From Symsagittifera roscoffensis (taxonomy: Eukaryota > Xenacoelomorpha > Acoela > Convolutidae): DNA of 64,000 nucleotides. How positions within the stretch are numbered: position 1 is the stretch's first letter; each line of letters begins with the position of its first letter. Under the pieces are notes generated by a model. The model had not been told where the DNA came from. It ran no database searches and saw only the letters and a program-made list of their open reading frames with translations. The position numbers and the translations under genes are program-made. The DNA is taken from positions 17,049,275 to 17,113,274 of the forward strand of contig NC_087066.1 of assembly GCF_963678635.1 (NCBI RefSeq), read 5' to 3'. Shown here one piece after another: positions 45,001-54,633 of the stretch.

Positions 45001-48000
45001 TTTCTTTTTGGCCATCACTACTCCACACGCCCACGGTGACTTGGATGGTTCTATCATGTCATACTCTAGTAACGTTTCGATTTCTTTTCTACACGCGTCC
45101 GATTTGTGTGGGGTCATGCGCCTCGCCCCCTCCCTGTGTGGTACCGCGTTTTCCTCAAGTTCAATTTCATGTTCAACAAAATTACAACACCCGATATCCG
45201 CCTTATGCCCTGAAAAGACCTCCTCGTTTCGCTCTAGTACGTCCTTGATAGCTTCGAGCTGTTCATCTTTCAGTTTGCCCCTTAAATGTTCAATCTCCGG
45301 CAGAACCGGTTTATCAATTTGCATTTCATCTAGTGTGGGTCGCTCTGGAAAGTTCGAACAGCTCGAAAGCCCATCGTCCGTTTCTGACTTAAGTGATTTG
45401 ATAAGACCTGGAGAATCTTTTATTCTCTGCAATCGTCTCAAGATACAAATTTTGTCCCTGTGGTTGGGACAATTAACAACTTCATTTTGTTTTGAGTTTT
45501 CAATTGTTTCATATCGAGTTTTAACCGGTAAAGCATATCCCAGCTTCCTCCCTCTCTGTATCGTGATCGGTATATCAAGGGTATTCAACAAGACACTGAC
45601 GCAGAGGCCGCTCTTCGTTATCGAAAATGATCTTCCTAAAACAGCAGCGCTTTGACTATTGGGATTTGGAACTATACACACTTGCTTGTTGTCACTTAGT
45701 TCATTATAATTTTTCATCCTCAAACTTACGATTGCCGCTTCATTAGCTTTTAACCTCACTCTCCTACTCAAGAATACCGGTGCTTTGTTTTCATTCGCCA
45801 TTATTAAATTTACCGGTTTGATTGCGTACCTCCTATCCGGGTTCCGTATCCTGAACATTGCATTATTTAGATCAATCGTTACGTCGAAATTCCTGATGAA
45901 GTCTCTGCCCAAAATGAATTGGTCAGATTCATCTAGGTTTTCTACCACGATGAAGCTCATCCACAGGTTACGTTCCCCCAAATTGAGGGCTATTATCGGC
46001 GTCCTGCCTAGCACCCGTAGGGCCCCTTTGTTTGCAGCTGACAGCCGTATTCTCGAGTCTATCAAGTCACCTTTGTCAAAGCCCATCTTTTCCCATGTTT
46101 CGATTGGTATGACGCTCAAGACTGCTCCCGTGTCAAGTAATCCACGCAACTGAGTCTTTTTGCCATTTATGTCTAGCACGTGCCCTGTCACGTCTGCTTC
46201 CGTCCCGATGTGCATTGCATCTTCTTCAAGCATGGCACAGTGTCCGATCGATCTTACTTTCAACTCTTCTTTCCCTACATAGATTTGTCCAATTAGGTCT
46301 TCGTCGCATGTTATCATCGTCTTGGTATAGATGTTGATTCCATCTATATTTAGCATGACCTCGTGTGGACCATAAGCTTCAGTGTACCTATTATCAACAC
46401 GTACCGATTTGCTGCCCCCTCTCGTGAGTAGTGCCCTAAGCGCTCTAGAAGTCGTTTGTGGACTTATTCCACTCAAGTAGTCTGCATACACGTCAATGTG
46501 CATTATCGTCTGGTCGCTCGGCTCGCTCAAGTTTCTGGTTACCTCGTGTCCGCCCACTGTGATTATCGACATTATTCTTGCTCCGATTTTCGATATTCCA
46601 AAAGGTTTACCTGTCACCATTTTCACGGTGTTACAATTCCCGGTCTTCATTGAGCCCGTTCTAGCCTCTGGTATTGAGTTCGATCCGGTTAATGCTCCGT
46701 TAAAATTCTGTCTTTCGATCTCCAACTTTAGTCGTTGCTCTATTTCTTTCGCAGCCAGATCTTGTTTCACTTTGGCAATTGCTTCCGTCGCCGCTTTCTC
46801 ATAATTTATCTCTAGAGAGCTTCCGGCCGCGGACTCTAACGCACCGCTAACATGTGTAACAGCTTTCACTGTCTTCGTCGGCAATTCGGTGTTTGGTGCC
46901 CCCAAGTTCCTAGATTCAAACTCGTTTTGCCTGTTCCGCTGATTCTGCACCGCCGCTAATGCCAACTTATGTTTGGGGTGATTCTGGTCCTTGACCGCTT
47001 CCCAGAACAAGGGACAATCCATTCTGAAGTGCCCCTCCTGGTTACAGAAGAAGCATCTGGCGCCTATCTTGATGATCAAGCCATTATAGTACTCGTGTTC
47101 CTCCATCTGGCTCATATCCTCTTCATCCGGTGCATAACCTAGGCTCTTCATGCCTTGTTTGTACGTTGTGCAGTCAGCCACATGATGATCCGCTGACCCG
47201 CAGTTCGCGCATGATCTGCGCTTGTCCATATCATCTCTAGGTTTGTACCATGATGACCTCTGGGGTTGGCTTCCCCCTTGCGTGTTCCTGTTTTCGGAAT
47301 ATGAGTACTTCTTAGGTTTCATCAGCATGTATTCTCTTGATTTCTGTCTCATTTCTTCTGGGGTGGGTGCGCTGTCCTTCGACAATGTGTAGTATGTTGC
47401 TAACATTGTCCTTAAGTCATCACTTTTCACCCCATCGATGAACTTCGAGGCAATGCTAAAGTTCCGTCTATTTGTCGACTCCTCTGGGTCACTCCTCCTT
47501 CTCAAGCTCTCGAGGTCATCTAGGAACCGATCTATTGACTCGTCGTCCCTCTGCCTTCTCTTTTCAAATCGCATCATCGCTTGGTGACCCTTCATGCCTG
47601 ACCCGAATCGATTCAGCAATATCTCGAAGATCTTGTCCGCGGTGTCGCGTTCTTCCTCCTTCTTTGCGACCACGCATTTTAATGCCGTTCCTTCCAAGTT
47701 GCTCAGTATGGCTGTACATGCTTGTCTTTCGTCACTCAAGTTGTCTTGTTCTAGATGTAATCTCATCACTTCCACCCAAGTGTCAATGCATCCATCGGAG
47801 TCGTCCTTGAATTCTTTTGGCTTCTTGAATGTCTTTCTTGATTTTCCCTCTCTCCTGTCGCTTGAGTCAGTGTTCCTCGTGGCGAAGGCCTCTAGAGTCC
47901 TGTTCATCATCTCCCAAGTGCTGGCCCATGTCATAGCATCCTGTCCTGTGTTGCTGTTAGCTGTTGAATCTCCCGGAGCAGTCGTTGTATTCGACGTTCC

Positions 48001-49101
48001 ATTCTTCATTATTGTTTTCGCAGCTGTTGGTGCTATGCTTATCGCATCCCTGGTTAAGGGCAACGGTGTCGATTGCTGTTTGTTCCTTTGTGGTTCTACA
48101 AAGTCAACTCTGGTGCTTTGCGTACGATCCGCTGCCGGTCTTTCTTGTGGAGTAGAACCTCTCAAGATTGCATCCAACTTCGCCTGTATTGCACACGAAC
48201 TCTCGGCTTGACTCTTGCTCATTGTGTCCATTCTCCTTTCCAGGCTCCCTAATTGGCTGTTGACATCATCATATCGGTTCTTCAACTGTTGCATGTCTGT
48301 TTTGATGTTCTTTTCTCGTTCTTCATTGGTGGCTTCTACCTTATCTGACATTTCCTTGAGTCTCTCCTCTGTTGCCTTAGCTAGGTTAAAATAACTGTCT
48401 AGATACTCGTGCTTGTTGTATCTTATCTCCTTTTTTATCACCTCTCTGTCTTCTTCACTGTACTTAAGTCTTTTGTCGATCTGATTTATTTTCGCCAACA
48501 AGTCGCCCAGCTCAATGGTAGTCTCTTCATGGTCAGCCGTGAGTTTCTCTTCGGCCGTAGCCTCTGCTTTAGCTTGTTCCTCATTCTGGCCGGTTTCTGT
48601 CGTTTTCGTGCTCACTGTACCAAATTTTCGTGCTCTTTCTGCTTTTGGTTCTTCAGTCACGTTTTCTTTCGTTTTTATTCCGAACATTATTCCCAATTTT
48701 TCCGTAAAAGATGTCCTCTTTACTTGAGAGTCTTCTTTCACCGTTTCTTCGGTGTTGCCTATTGCATCTTCCGCGTCATCTATCGGTGAGAACTCTATGG
48801 GTTTCTGGTTCGGTTCCTCTGCATTGGGCATTGGAGTTGACTCTGTTGCCATCTTCCTTGTTTCATCCACACTTTGATCGGGTGTCTCTAGATCAATCTC
48901 GATGGTGGGTTCTACTCGCTCCCCTTCCGTGCCCTCTTTCGCCCTGTTCTCCGCTGTACTCCTTGTGCTGACCATGTTAACTGAAAAGTTCGTCTTCGTT
49001 ATCTTTGGGCCCGTTGATGTCGTTCCGCGCAGCGATGAATTATATTTCGTGTTTGATCCACTTGACCTTTTTTCGAGCACCGGTACCCTACTCCGCCTCA
49101 T
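42082..49101 (-). CDS. gag-pol: Gag-Pol polyprotein, Ty3/gypsy type (2339 aa, ends at TAA within integrase)
   Basis: It starts at ATG 49101. The acidic Gag N-terminus has a coiled-coil stretch (~200-320), then a capsid-like region (~430-590). Two CCHC knuckles follow: CANCGSADHHVADC near residue 630 and CFFCNQEGHFRMDC near 680. The aspartic protease motif is LLDTGAVLSVIP (about 987). RT has FTTLDLGSAFWQVPL, MPFGLCNATATFQ and CYVDDVVIA (about 1473). RNase H starts with DTDASVVAISGIL (about 1626). The integrase has a zinc-finger H..H..CLAC and the DDE residues in VVQIDHQK, FQSDNGKAF and GLVERQN. Gag and Pol are in one frame with no frameshift. The TAA at 42082-42084 falls after the last DDE residue, so this product would lack the integrase C-terminal domain. 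Confidence 0.95.
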   Translation of the reverse strand: MRRSRVPVLEKRSSGSNTKYNSSLRGTTSTGPKITKTNFSVNMVSTRSTAENRAKEGTEGERVEPTIEIDLETPDQSVDETRKMATESTPMPNAEEPNQKPIEFSPIDDAEDAIGNTEETVKEDSQVKRTSFTEKLGIMFGIKTKENVTEEPKAERARKFGTVSTKTTETGQNEEQAKAEATAEEKLTADHEETTIELGDLLAKINQIDKRLKYSEEDREVIKKEIRYNKHEYLDSYFNLAKATEERLKEMSDKVEATNEEREKNIKTDMQQLKNRYDDVNSQLGSLERRMDTMSKSQAESSCAIQAKLDAILRGSTPQERPAADRTQSTRVDFVEPQRNKQQSTPLPLTRDAISIAPTAAKTIMKNGTSNTTTAPGDSTANSNTGQDAMTWASTWEMMNRTLEAFATRNTDSSDRREGKSRKTFKKPKEFKDDSDGCIDTWVEVMRLHLEQDNLSDERQACTAILSNLEGTALKCVVAKKEEERDTADKIFEILLNRFGSGMKGHQAMMRFEKRRQRDDESIDRFLDDLESLRRRSDPEESTNRRNFSIASKFIDGVKSDDLRTMLATYYTLSKDSAPTPEEMRQKSREYMLMKPKKYSYSENRNTQGGSQPQRSSWYKPRDDMDKRRSCANCGSADHHVADCTTYKQGMKSLGYAPDEEDMSQMEEHEYYNGLIIKIGARCFFCNQEGHFRMDCPLFWEAVKDQNHPKHKLALAAVQNQRNRQNEFESRNLGAPNTELPTKTVKAVTHVSGALESAAGSSLEINYEKAATEAIAKVKQDLAAKEIEQRLKLEIERQNFNGALTGSNSIPEARTGSMKTGNCNTVKMVTGKPFGISKIGARIMSIITVGGHEVTRNLSEPSDQTIMHIDVYADYLSGISPQTTSRALRALLTRGGSKSVRVDNRYTEAYGPHEVMLNIDGINIYTKTMITCDEDLIGQIYVGKEELKVRSIGHCAMLEEDAMHIGTEADVTGHVLDINGKKTQLRGLLDTGAVLSVIPIETWEKMGFDKGDLIDSRIRLSAANKGALRVLGRTPIIALNLGERNLWMSFIVVENLDESDQFILGRDFIRNFDVTIDLNNAMFRIRNPDRRYAIKPVNLIMANENKAPVFLSRRVRLKANEAAIVSLRMKNYNELSDNKQVCIVPNPNSQSAAVLGRSFSITKSGLCVSVLLNTLDIPITIQRGRKLGYALPVKTRYETIENSKQNEVVNCPNHRDKICILRRLQRIKDSPGLIKSLKSETDDGLSSCSNFPERPTLDEMQIDKPVLPEIEHLRGKLKDEQLEAIKDVLERNEEVFSGHKADIGCCNFVEHEIELEENAVPHREGARRMTPHKSDACRKEIETLLEYDMIEPSKSPWACGVVMAKKKGDQLRFCCDFRYLNSVTVKDAYPIPRIDESLSKLGDAKFFTTLDLGSAFWQVPLRKQDRDKTGFACELGLFQWKRMPFGLCNATATFQRLMAHALIGVTKKYGNLVMCYVDDVVIATPTLEDHIERLDEVFACMKRSGLKCKPSKCEILKDSIKYLGRMLDKHGIRPDPDAVEAVLTWKSPKTEHQLMSFLGFANYYREFIKGYADKVYPMQQLMRHKGKKFTWNNAAEESFQRIKKELCEAPVLGMPTEKGMYVLDTDASVVAISGILHQEQEWNGKTVLRPIAYGSKVLSDTEMKYGAPKAEMFAVVTFVEKYRAYLGSEPFKLRVDNRALSWLKTYSMDQSYIGRWIVRLDGYNMIIEHRTRDKHQNADSLSKKTEFYERQEQREADRPEIKDGFSFMDKETYDSLPLTRWLDKSGKPIEDHPELPKETLEKTILKKSSGIPIGIMLKSKIVRETLKAKGYDLTQVEEGTVRIDEDLMRLLEKLSDDKPVIQGKGQEAPELTILRREKTVNNTDISKESTTDSKEVVRSLVEKIPEKILEQTKVRDKKVTFRGEIEHLGLDQESGEWSRFMEGDETGEGKLSGERKEWDEDSDESSEDQDSLCMILAEEKMRQHDRELQTDPSSGTYNLEIQEVRGGEELEKIAVSRKPLRELSCNSNVRTNLVPEDDMKIVKRIICVKLSDDIHNPGEMNGQIMALKEHVKARYRLSDLIRAQKNDKMTSNLSKWIHSGVKEKGELEEDSYKILSQFYKEKRDLLYHTAEGVVACKRRDEEEILHKHNLIILPQLYQTEVLFRSHDQMGHQGIDKVQQRILHRFDWPGMRKACERWVNACLACLQVKDPRKMKFPLKSVESSEFNEVVQIDHQKICMTESGYNQILVIIDHFTKLAEAVPCQTASAEETCDHLITHWISRYGCPMTFQSDNGKAFVGDLTKELMKRSHIAQAHSTTYHPQTNGLVERQNRTLVNMLRV

Positions 49102-49384
49102 TATTTCTATTTACAACTGCTTCTATTTATAATTTTATTATATACACGATTCTATTCTAAGGGTAAAAAAAAATATTTTTTGTGGTAACAAATTCTGTAC
49201 AACGTGTTAAAAACCTTATCCAATTCTCTTTCTAAAACCTCCGAAAAATTTTCCTTAATTTGGTCTTAACCCTACCTATTTCGATTTGTCTTATTCTGTC
49301 TTAAAACGCACTTGTTGTAATTTGACTTCAATTTCTATACCGTCCCAAGACTATTCGTCACTATCACAGTACTCTCCGTTAGTG

Positions 49385-50095
49385 TCCTAAGACCCTTGTA
49401 CCAAGACCACTGTTCCAAGACTACTGTCCCAAGACTAGTGTCCCAAGACTACTGTCCCAAGACCAGTGTCCCAAGGCTAGTGTCCCAAGACTACTGTCCC
49501 AAGGCTAGTGTCCCAAGACCAGTGTCCCAAGACTACTGTCCCAAGACTAGTGTCCCAAGGCTAGTGTCCCAAGACTACTGTCCCAAGACTAGTGTCCCAA
49601 GGGTAGTGTCCCAAGACCAGTGTCCCAAGGCTGGTGTCCCAAGACTAGTGTCCCAAGACTAGTGTCCCAAGGGTAGTGTCCCAAGACCAGTGTCCCAAGG
49701 CTGGTGTCCCAAGACTAGTGTCCCAAGACTAGTGTCCCAAGACCACTGTCCCAAGACTGTCCCAAGACCACTGTCCCAAGACCCTGTCCCAAGACCACTG
49801 TCCCAAGACCCCTGTCCCAAGACCCTGTCCCAAGACCACTGTCCCAAGACCCTGTCCCAAGACCCTGTCCCAAGACCCTGTCCCAAGACCACTGTCCCAA
49901 GACCACTGTCCCAAGACCCTGTCCCAAGACCACTGTCCCAAGACCCTGTCCCAAGACCCTGTCCCAAGACCACTGTCCCAAGACCACTGTCCCAAGACCC
50001 TGTCCCAAGACCACTGTCCCAAGACCCTGTCCCAAGACCACTGTCCCAAGACCCTGTCCCAAGACCACTATCCCAAGACTGCTCTGTCCCAAGAC
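49385..50095. repeat. Minisatellite, ~14-15 bp unit with TGTCCCAAGAC core
   Basis: About 50 tandem copies are present. The gag-proximal half is mostly AGTGTCCCAAGACT-type. The LTR-proximal half is an alternation of CCACTGTCCCAAGA and CCCTGTCCCAAGA units. It stays open in several frames on both strands only because the unit has no stop; those frames are not genes. The core CCCAAGAC is one base from the CTCAAGAC form of the hexamer enriched across the element. Confidence 0.95.
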
Positions 50096-50938
50096 TTCTT
50101 CGGTCTTGTCCCAATACTCGTCACGGAGTGTCTTCCTCGTTGTAGGGTCTTCTTGAACCACCGTACCTTGTACCACCACTCAAGCTCTAGTAAAATTTTC
50201 CCAAAAACCCTCTCTTAAAAGCCAAATGCTGACCCCCCTCTTCTTTTGGTTGTTTCTATTTCAATGTAGGTGCGCAGGTATCTTGTGATCACCTGTTCGT
50301 ATAAAACCAAACACAAATCCTCAATAAAATGCAACAAAAATTTTAAGTAAGAAAAATAATAAAAACAGAAAAATGAGCCCACCTGAAATTTAAAGGTGAC
50401 CAATGTCTACCTTTCGTCTAAAAAAAATGTCTGGTACCTAATTGCCACGCGTTTTCCTCCCCCCACTAGTGATCTTATGGGGTATCACAAAAGCTGTCTA
50501 TATCCGGTCCCCCCTACCAAACCAACCAGCGTACCAGCCTTAACTCGAGTTGGATTTTGGATCTCCACCTAATATTACCAACGCGTGTTAATTTCTAATG
50601 TAACTAAGTCAACGATGTCGACTAATTAGTTACTCTAATTTCCCCCTTTTTGCAATTTACAACCGCCAACCTCTAGCCTAACCAGTCCCCCTTCTAACCT
50701 CCCCCCTTTCTAGCCCCCCTACTTAAGCCTAAAAATTACTTTAAGCGCCGGGTGCTAAACCTCTCAAGAGAAAACCGTAGACCTGTTTCCAGGCCTGCTC
50801 AAGTAAAAACGTTCCTCAAAACTGGGGGATTTCGCTTATCCAATTTTACACTTATTTCCTATAATGTAATGTGGATTCTAACGATACCCGTTCTGCCCAA
50901 CTTGAGAACTCGAGAATTGCCAAATCCTTCTTGGCTGC

Positions 50939-51137
50939 TTTCCCACTCGACTGGTCACCTGTTCCAGTCCAGTCTCCTATTGGTTCAGCCAAGTGTCCCT
51001 GAACCACTTTCCCACTCGGCTGGTCACCTCTTCCAGTCAAGTCTCCTATTGGTTCAGCTCAAGTGTCCCTGAACCACTTTCCCACTCGGCTGGTCACCTC
51101 TTCCAGTCAAGTCTCCTATTGGTCCAGCTAAGTTCCA
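50939..51137. repeat. Three direct repeats of ~70 bp in the leader
   Basis: Copies begin with TTTCCCACTCG at about 50939, 51008 and 51078 and each contains TCTCCTATTGGT. The second and third are nearly identical; the third is cut after TCCAGCTAAG. Such leader repeats often reflect template switching or conserved cis-elements. Confidence 0.9.
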
Positions 51138-51591
51138 AGCTATCTGAAAACCCTTGACAACGCCCCACTTCGGGCACTTTATTCAGTTTACTGGTTTAAA
51201 TTGCTAGGTTGATCGAAACGATCGAACTTGTAAAACAGTATGGGTATACTATTTAATTAATATAAAGGTTTGATCCAACTAATCTGGTGTCAAAGTCACT
51301 GTCTTTTTTCGTTTTATGGTTTTTGTTCCTTTTTCTATTCTTTTTTGGTTTTTGTTTTGCTTTTTGTCTTTTTGCTCGTGTTTTTGTCCCCCTAGTTGCC
51401 CCCCTTTACTCGGTTAGCTAAGCCTCGTTCGGAGAGCGTACCAGGAAATTTTCTCGAGTTTTCTTAAAAAGCTATCACGGTACAACCGGAAGGTTTGCAC
51501 GTTCCTGTCGAACCGTACCGCCGGTACTCTAGAATGGGCATTCAGCCCGAAGCTGTCTCAAGTGAGTTCGACCCCGTAGTCTTGATGTCGT

Positions 51592-51609
51592 AAACACCCA
51601 GGAGCGCCA
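51592..51609 (-). promoter_or_regulatory. Possible primer-binding site
   Basis: On the element strand, 11 bases after the LTR end, there is TGGCGCTCCTGGGTG. It begins with the TGG expected to pair with a tRNA 3' CCA. I cannot match it to a particular tRNA, and the gap from the LTR is larger than usual. Confidence 0.3.
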
Positions 51610-51620
51610 TAAAAACACTA

Positions 51621-52505
51621 TGTAACATTCGTCTACTACAGTCACACATGAGGCTTAAGAAAAATAGGCCCTATAACCACTGGCTCAAGGGTCAGGGACA
51701 CTATCTCTTGTGTTTTTCTACCTCAAGAACGGTCGGAGCCAGTTCGGTTCGCTTGTGACATGAGACTACGACCCGTTACAGCTTAAAGGCTACTACTAAA
51801 ATATCCCCCCACTCTAGAATTAGAAACGTCCCCATACTTAGGTCTCTAGATACCCAAAATACATGAACGCCGTTAAAAACCGGGTTGGAACAATCCGTTA
51901 AGTTACTTTTTATTAGACAGTGGAACTTTGATCCATTTCAGATGGATCAACCTAAAACTCGCCTTACCTCAACATAACAATTATAAAACACACTCTAGGA
52001 ATTTAAATTAAGGACTCACATGTTGATGCGCTCAAGCACAGGAAGTAATTAAATGGGTGAGCAACTCTAGAATTAACTAAAATAACTAGATAAGTTCAAT
52101 GTTTATCAGTTTGAATGGTAATGGTAAGTTTGAACTCAAGAACGAAGTTTTATGTGGACCATTGGGACACTCAAGCTGTCCACCTTTCCGTCGAAGGTTC
52201 ACTCTGGTCCAGTTCGAATAATTACTCTCTCGGGAATACTCTGTCTCCTATTTCAGATAGGACAGCTCTACTCTTGTTCACTATGATGGAAATTGCGAAT
52301 AGCAATTTCCCACTCGTTTTTTCTGACAACTTTCCCGCAATTGCTCTAAAATTGTTCTCCTTTCTTTTTTCTGATTTTCAGTTCTCGCGAGAAAATCGTG
52401 CATGACATGTTCCATTCGAAATTTTAAAAATTTAAATTTCACTCCAAAATCAAGTGTTTTCTGCTCTTCTCAAGGTCAAACTTCCAAATATGACCGACTG
52501 GCACA
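51621..52505 (-). repeat. 5' LTR (885 bp)
   Basis: It has the same length as the 3' LTR and is identical except T52027. It holds the element promoter by position and is transcribed away from GDI. Six CTCAAG hexamers lie on the + strand. Confidence 0.93.
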
Positions 52506-52668
52506 CTATCTAGAATCAATAAACTACATAAGAACTAAAATAAGCTTCGCGCTCCTGAGGAGCTCTATACTTTATATAAGGGGTTGCAGATCGCTACGCA
52601 AAGTTCAATTTATCGACAACTCCATAAGCGCTATTGTAGAGGAAGGACGGCTAAGATTAATTAACATT
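52506..52668 (+). pseudogene. Displaced C-terminal end of non-LTR fragment F
   Basis: It resumes the endonuclease-domain C-terminus right after the LTR element: ESINYIRTKISFALLRSSIL, then IRGCRSLRKVQFIDNSISAI. The usual stop codon after EEGRLR (TAA in copies A-C) has become TTA here. It continues 22.6 kb away from its other half at 29911. Confidence 0.85.
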
Positions 52669-54633
52669 ACGACGATGCATTTAATGCTGATTTATGAATT
52701 CATTGCTGATATGAATGCTTTTTTATATCGCTGATATGGCCCTATCCAGCTTGTGCACTTACCGTAACTAAACGGAAGGGCTCCTTTTGTAATTTAGGTT
52801 TTTTTTTAATCATTTCGTTCAAATAGTTGATCTCATTGTGCGTTTCGTAATCTAATCTGTTTCAATTTCATTAATTTGATCCAATTTACTTGCATCACTT
52901 TTTATAAAAGCTTAACAAAAATTCATGCGTTGAAAAGTAGTTGCAAAATTCAAAAAGTAGTCGAAGCAATCAAATCCCATTAATTTATTCGCAGTTTTCT
53001 TGGCTACTGGTCTGTGAAAATTGAGGGACTTTTTTTGGCCACTCAAATTTTGTGACGAATTTTTTCAATTAATTTAGTTAAAACCGGAGATATTTAATTT
53101 TTTTCGGCTATCCGGGAATGCGGCTCCGTGGGTACGCACATTTTAAACATAGTAAAAGAATTTTTCAAATAAGATTTGTCACTAGGTTGTATACAAGGTC
53201 TTATCCTAAGTCATATCCTCATGATGCATATAAATGAAAAGGGTGGGAGGCTATAACGATGCAATATGATGCCAATAATGGCGCGTAGTTGATGCAATTT
53301 GAGATTCGGAGAAACTTTTGTAAGTTCTGTTTTATGGAACTGTACCATTTTAATGATGTATTAATCGATTAGAATCTCAGTGGGGACATTGAGTGAGCTG
53401 TCAGGGAGAATGGGCCATTCAACCAGAACGAGTTTTGACTTAATTCGAAAGAAAGAGCGTACACTACGACGAAAATATCAGTTATGGACGTTATTTGCAC
53501 AAAGAGTCAGAAAGTGAAGGGAAGAGTATACTTTGATTTTGCAACACCTGAAACTGCAAAAATCAGAACGAGTTACTAAGAAATTAGGAAACTAATACTG
53601 AGAATGGAAGGAAACTACGAACTACGATCCATTGACTACGAAAAAAAACTCCTCGGGGTAGAAGCGATTGTACCGTTATAATTGTTTCCGAGCTTATTTT
53701 GTAAACCGCTCCATATGATGAAGAAGACGCTTCTTCAACGAAGATCGAGAATTCGGAAACCTTTTTGGAGATCGAGAATTCGGAAAAAATGTTTGGCCTC
53801 TGGATATGCCTTGAGTTTAATCCAACCAACAACTAACTATTCTCATCTTTAGCAAATCAGAAGCCCTGTTTATAGGAGTAAACTTGTGGGCAGGGGTTGC
53901 TGAGACCCTGCCATTATCTGTTCGATTTTGCATGTAACTAGTTAAAAGACTAATAGTGCGAAAGTTTCTGATTCGTGACAGAAATCTAGAACAACAGTTC
54001 CAGTACACGCTCCGGAAAAGCAGCAAAAATGGTTGAACCACATACATTGCAGCTAAACGTGGGAGGCTCCACAGTGGATTGAACCAGTGGTGCAAAACTA
54101 TCGGACTGTAAAAAACTTTTTGATTTATTTAGTTAGCTTAAATCTGATTTGATTAACTTGCTGGAGTTACTTTCAGGGCTGTTACGGTGTCTTGAGCAAC
54201 TGAATTTAAGCCACTGAGCTAAAGCATATCTGCTTCTGAGCTACTGTATATCTTGTTTTGAGCTACTGAAAGAATATATCTGAATTTTTGAGAAAGTGTC
54301 TGAAAAACGATCTAATACCGGACTTTTTGAAGTTAAAGTTCCCTGAGCTTACGCTTACGGTTCATAACTTTCGGTTCATAACATCTCAGTTTATGCGCGT
54401 TAAGTATAATTTCCTGTTTTTGATCTTTATTTTGCTCTTCAAGCACATTGCTGAACAGTTGTTTATGCGGCAAATATTTGTCTGCCTTAGTGCAATTTGT
54501 TATTCAAATATTTCAGATTAGTTGTTTGTGTTGAGTTTCTCTTGACTAATAAATGTAAATATCTTGAATTAATCTGCGTTAAAACTACTGTCTTGTTGTA
54601 ACGCAATAATTGTAGCATAGAACTTGAAGAACA
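52669..54633 (+). promoter_or_regulatory. 5' flank of the GDI gene (probable promoter region; source of the duplicated flanks)
   Basis: This is the sequence also present upstream of truncated GDI copies 1-3, with copy-specific deletions. The functional flank lacks ~400 bases found in copies 1 and 3 (join near 53941, CTAGTTAAAAGAC). No TATA box or Inr can be identified with confidence. It contains the inverted GGCTATCCGGGAA/GGCTCCGTG module near 53105. With the LTR element next to it, the non-repeated upstream space is under 2.1 kb. Confidence 0.5.

Larger units (their letters stand above)
49102..51620 (-). other. Long 5' leader of the LTR element
   Basis: About 2.5 kb lie between the 5' LTR and the gag ATG, much longer than in ordinary gypsy elements. 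The leader holds a minisatellite (49385-50095), a triple ~70-bp repeat (50939-51137), pyrimidine-rich runs (51290-51410), and no convincing ORF. Packaging and dimerisation signals would be expected here, but none can be named from sequence alone. Confidence 0.7.
29915..52505 (-). mobile_element. Giant (~22.6 kb) young Ty3/gypsy-type LTR retrotransposon
   Basis: It is bounded by two direct 885-bp LTRs and inserted in non-LTR fragment F. The pre-insertion sequence (AAAGCTAT-C-AGAATCAATAAA as in copies A-C) is interrupted at a 4-base CTAT present on both sides (29912-29915 and 52506-52509; the boundary is ambiguous by one base). On the element strand the order is leader, Gag-Pol, macro-domain frame, coiled-coil protein, giant ORF, 3' UTR. 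That is far longer than typical 5-10 kb gypsy elements, and the excess is the ~10 kb after pol. The body is visibly richer in G+C than the host DNA. The near-identical LTRs imply recent insertion. It lies antisense to GDI, with its 5' LTR about 2.1 kb upstream of the GDI start. Confidence 0.93.

Noticed and set aside
49659-50179. Overlapping 100-154 codon frames on both strands within the minisatellite
   Set aside because: They are translations of a tandem repeat whose unit lacks stops; they are open in several frames at once and have no independent support.
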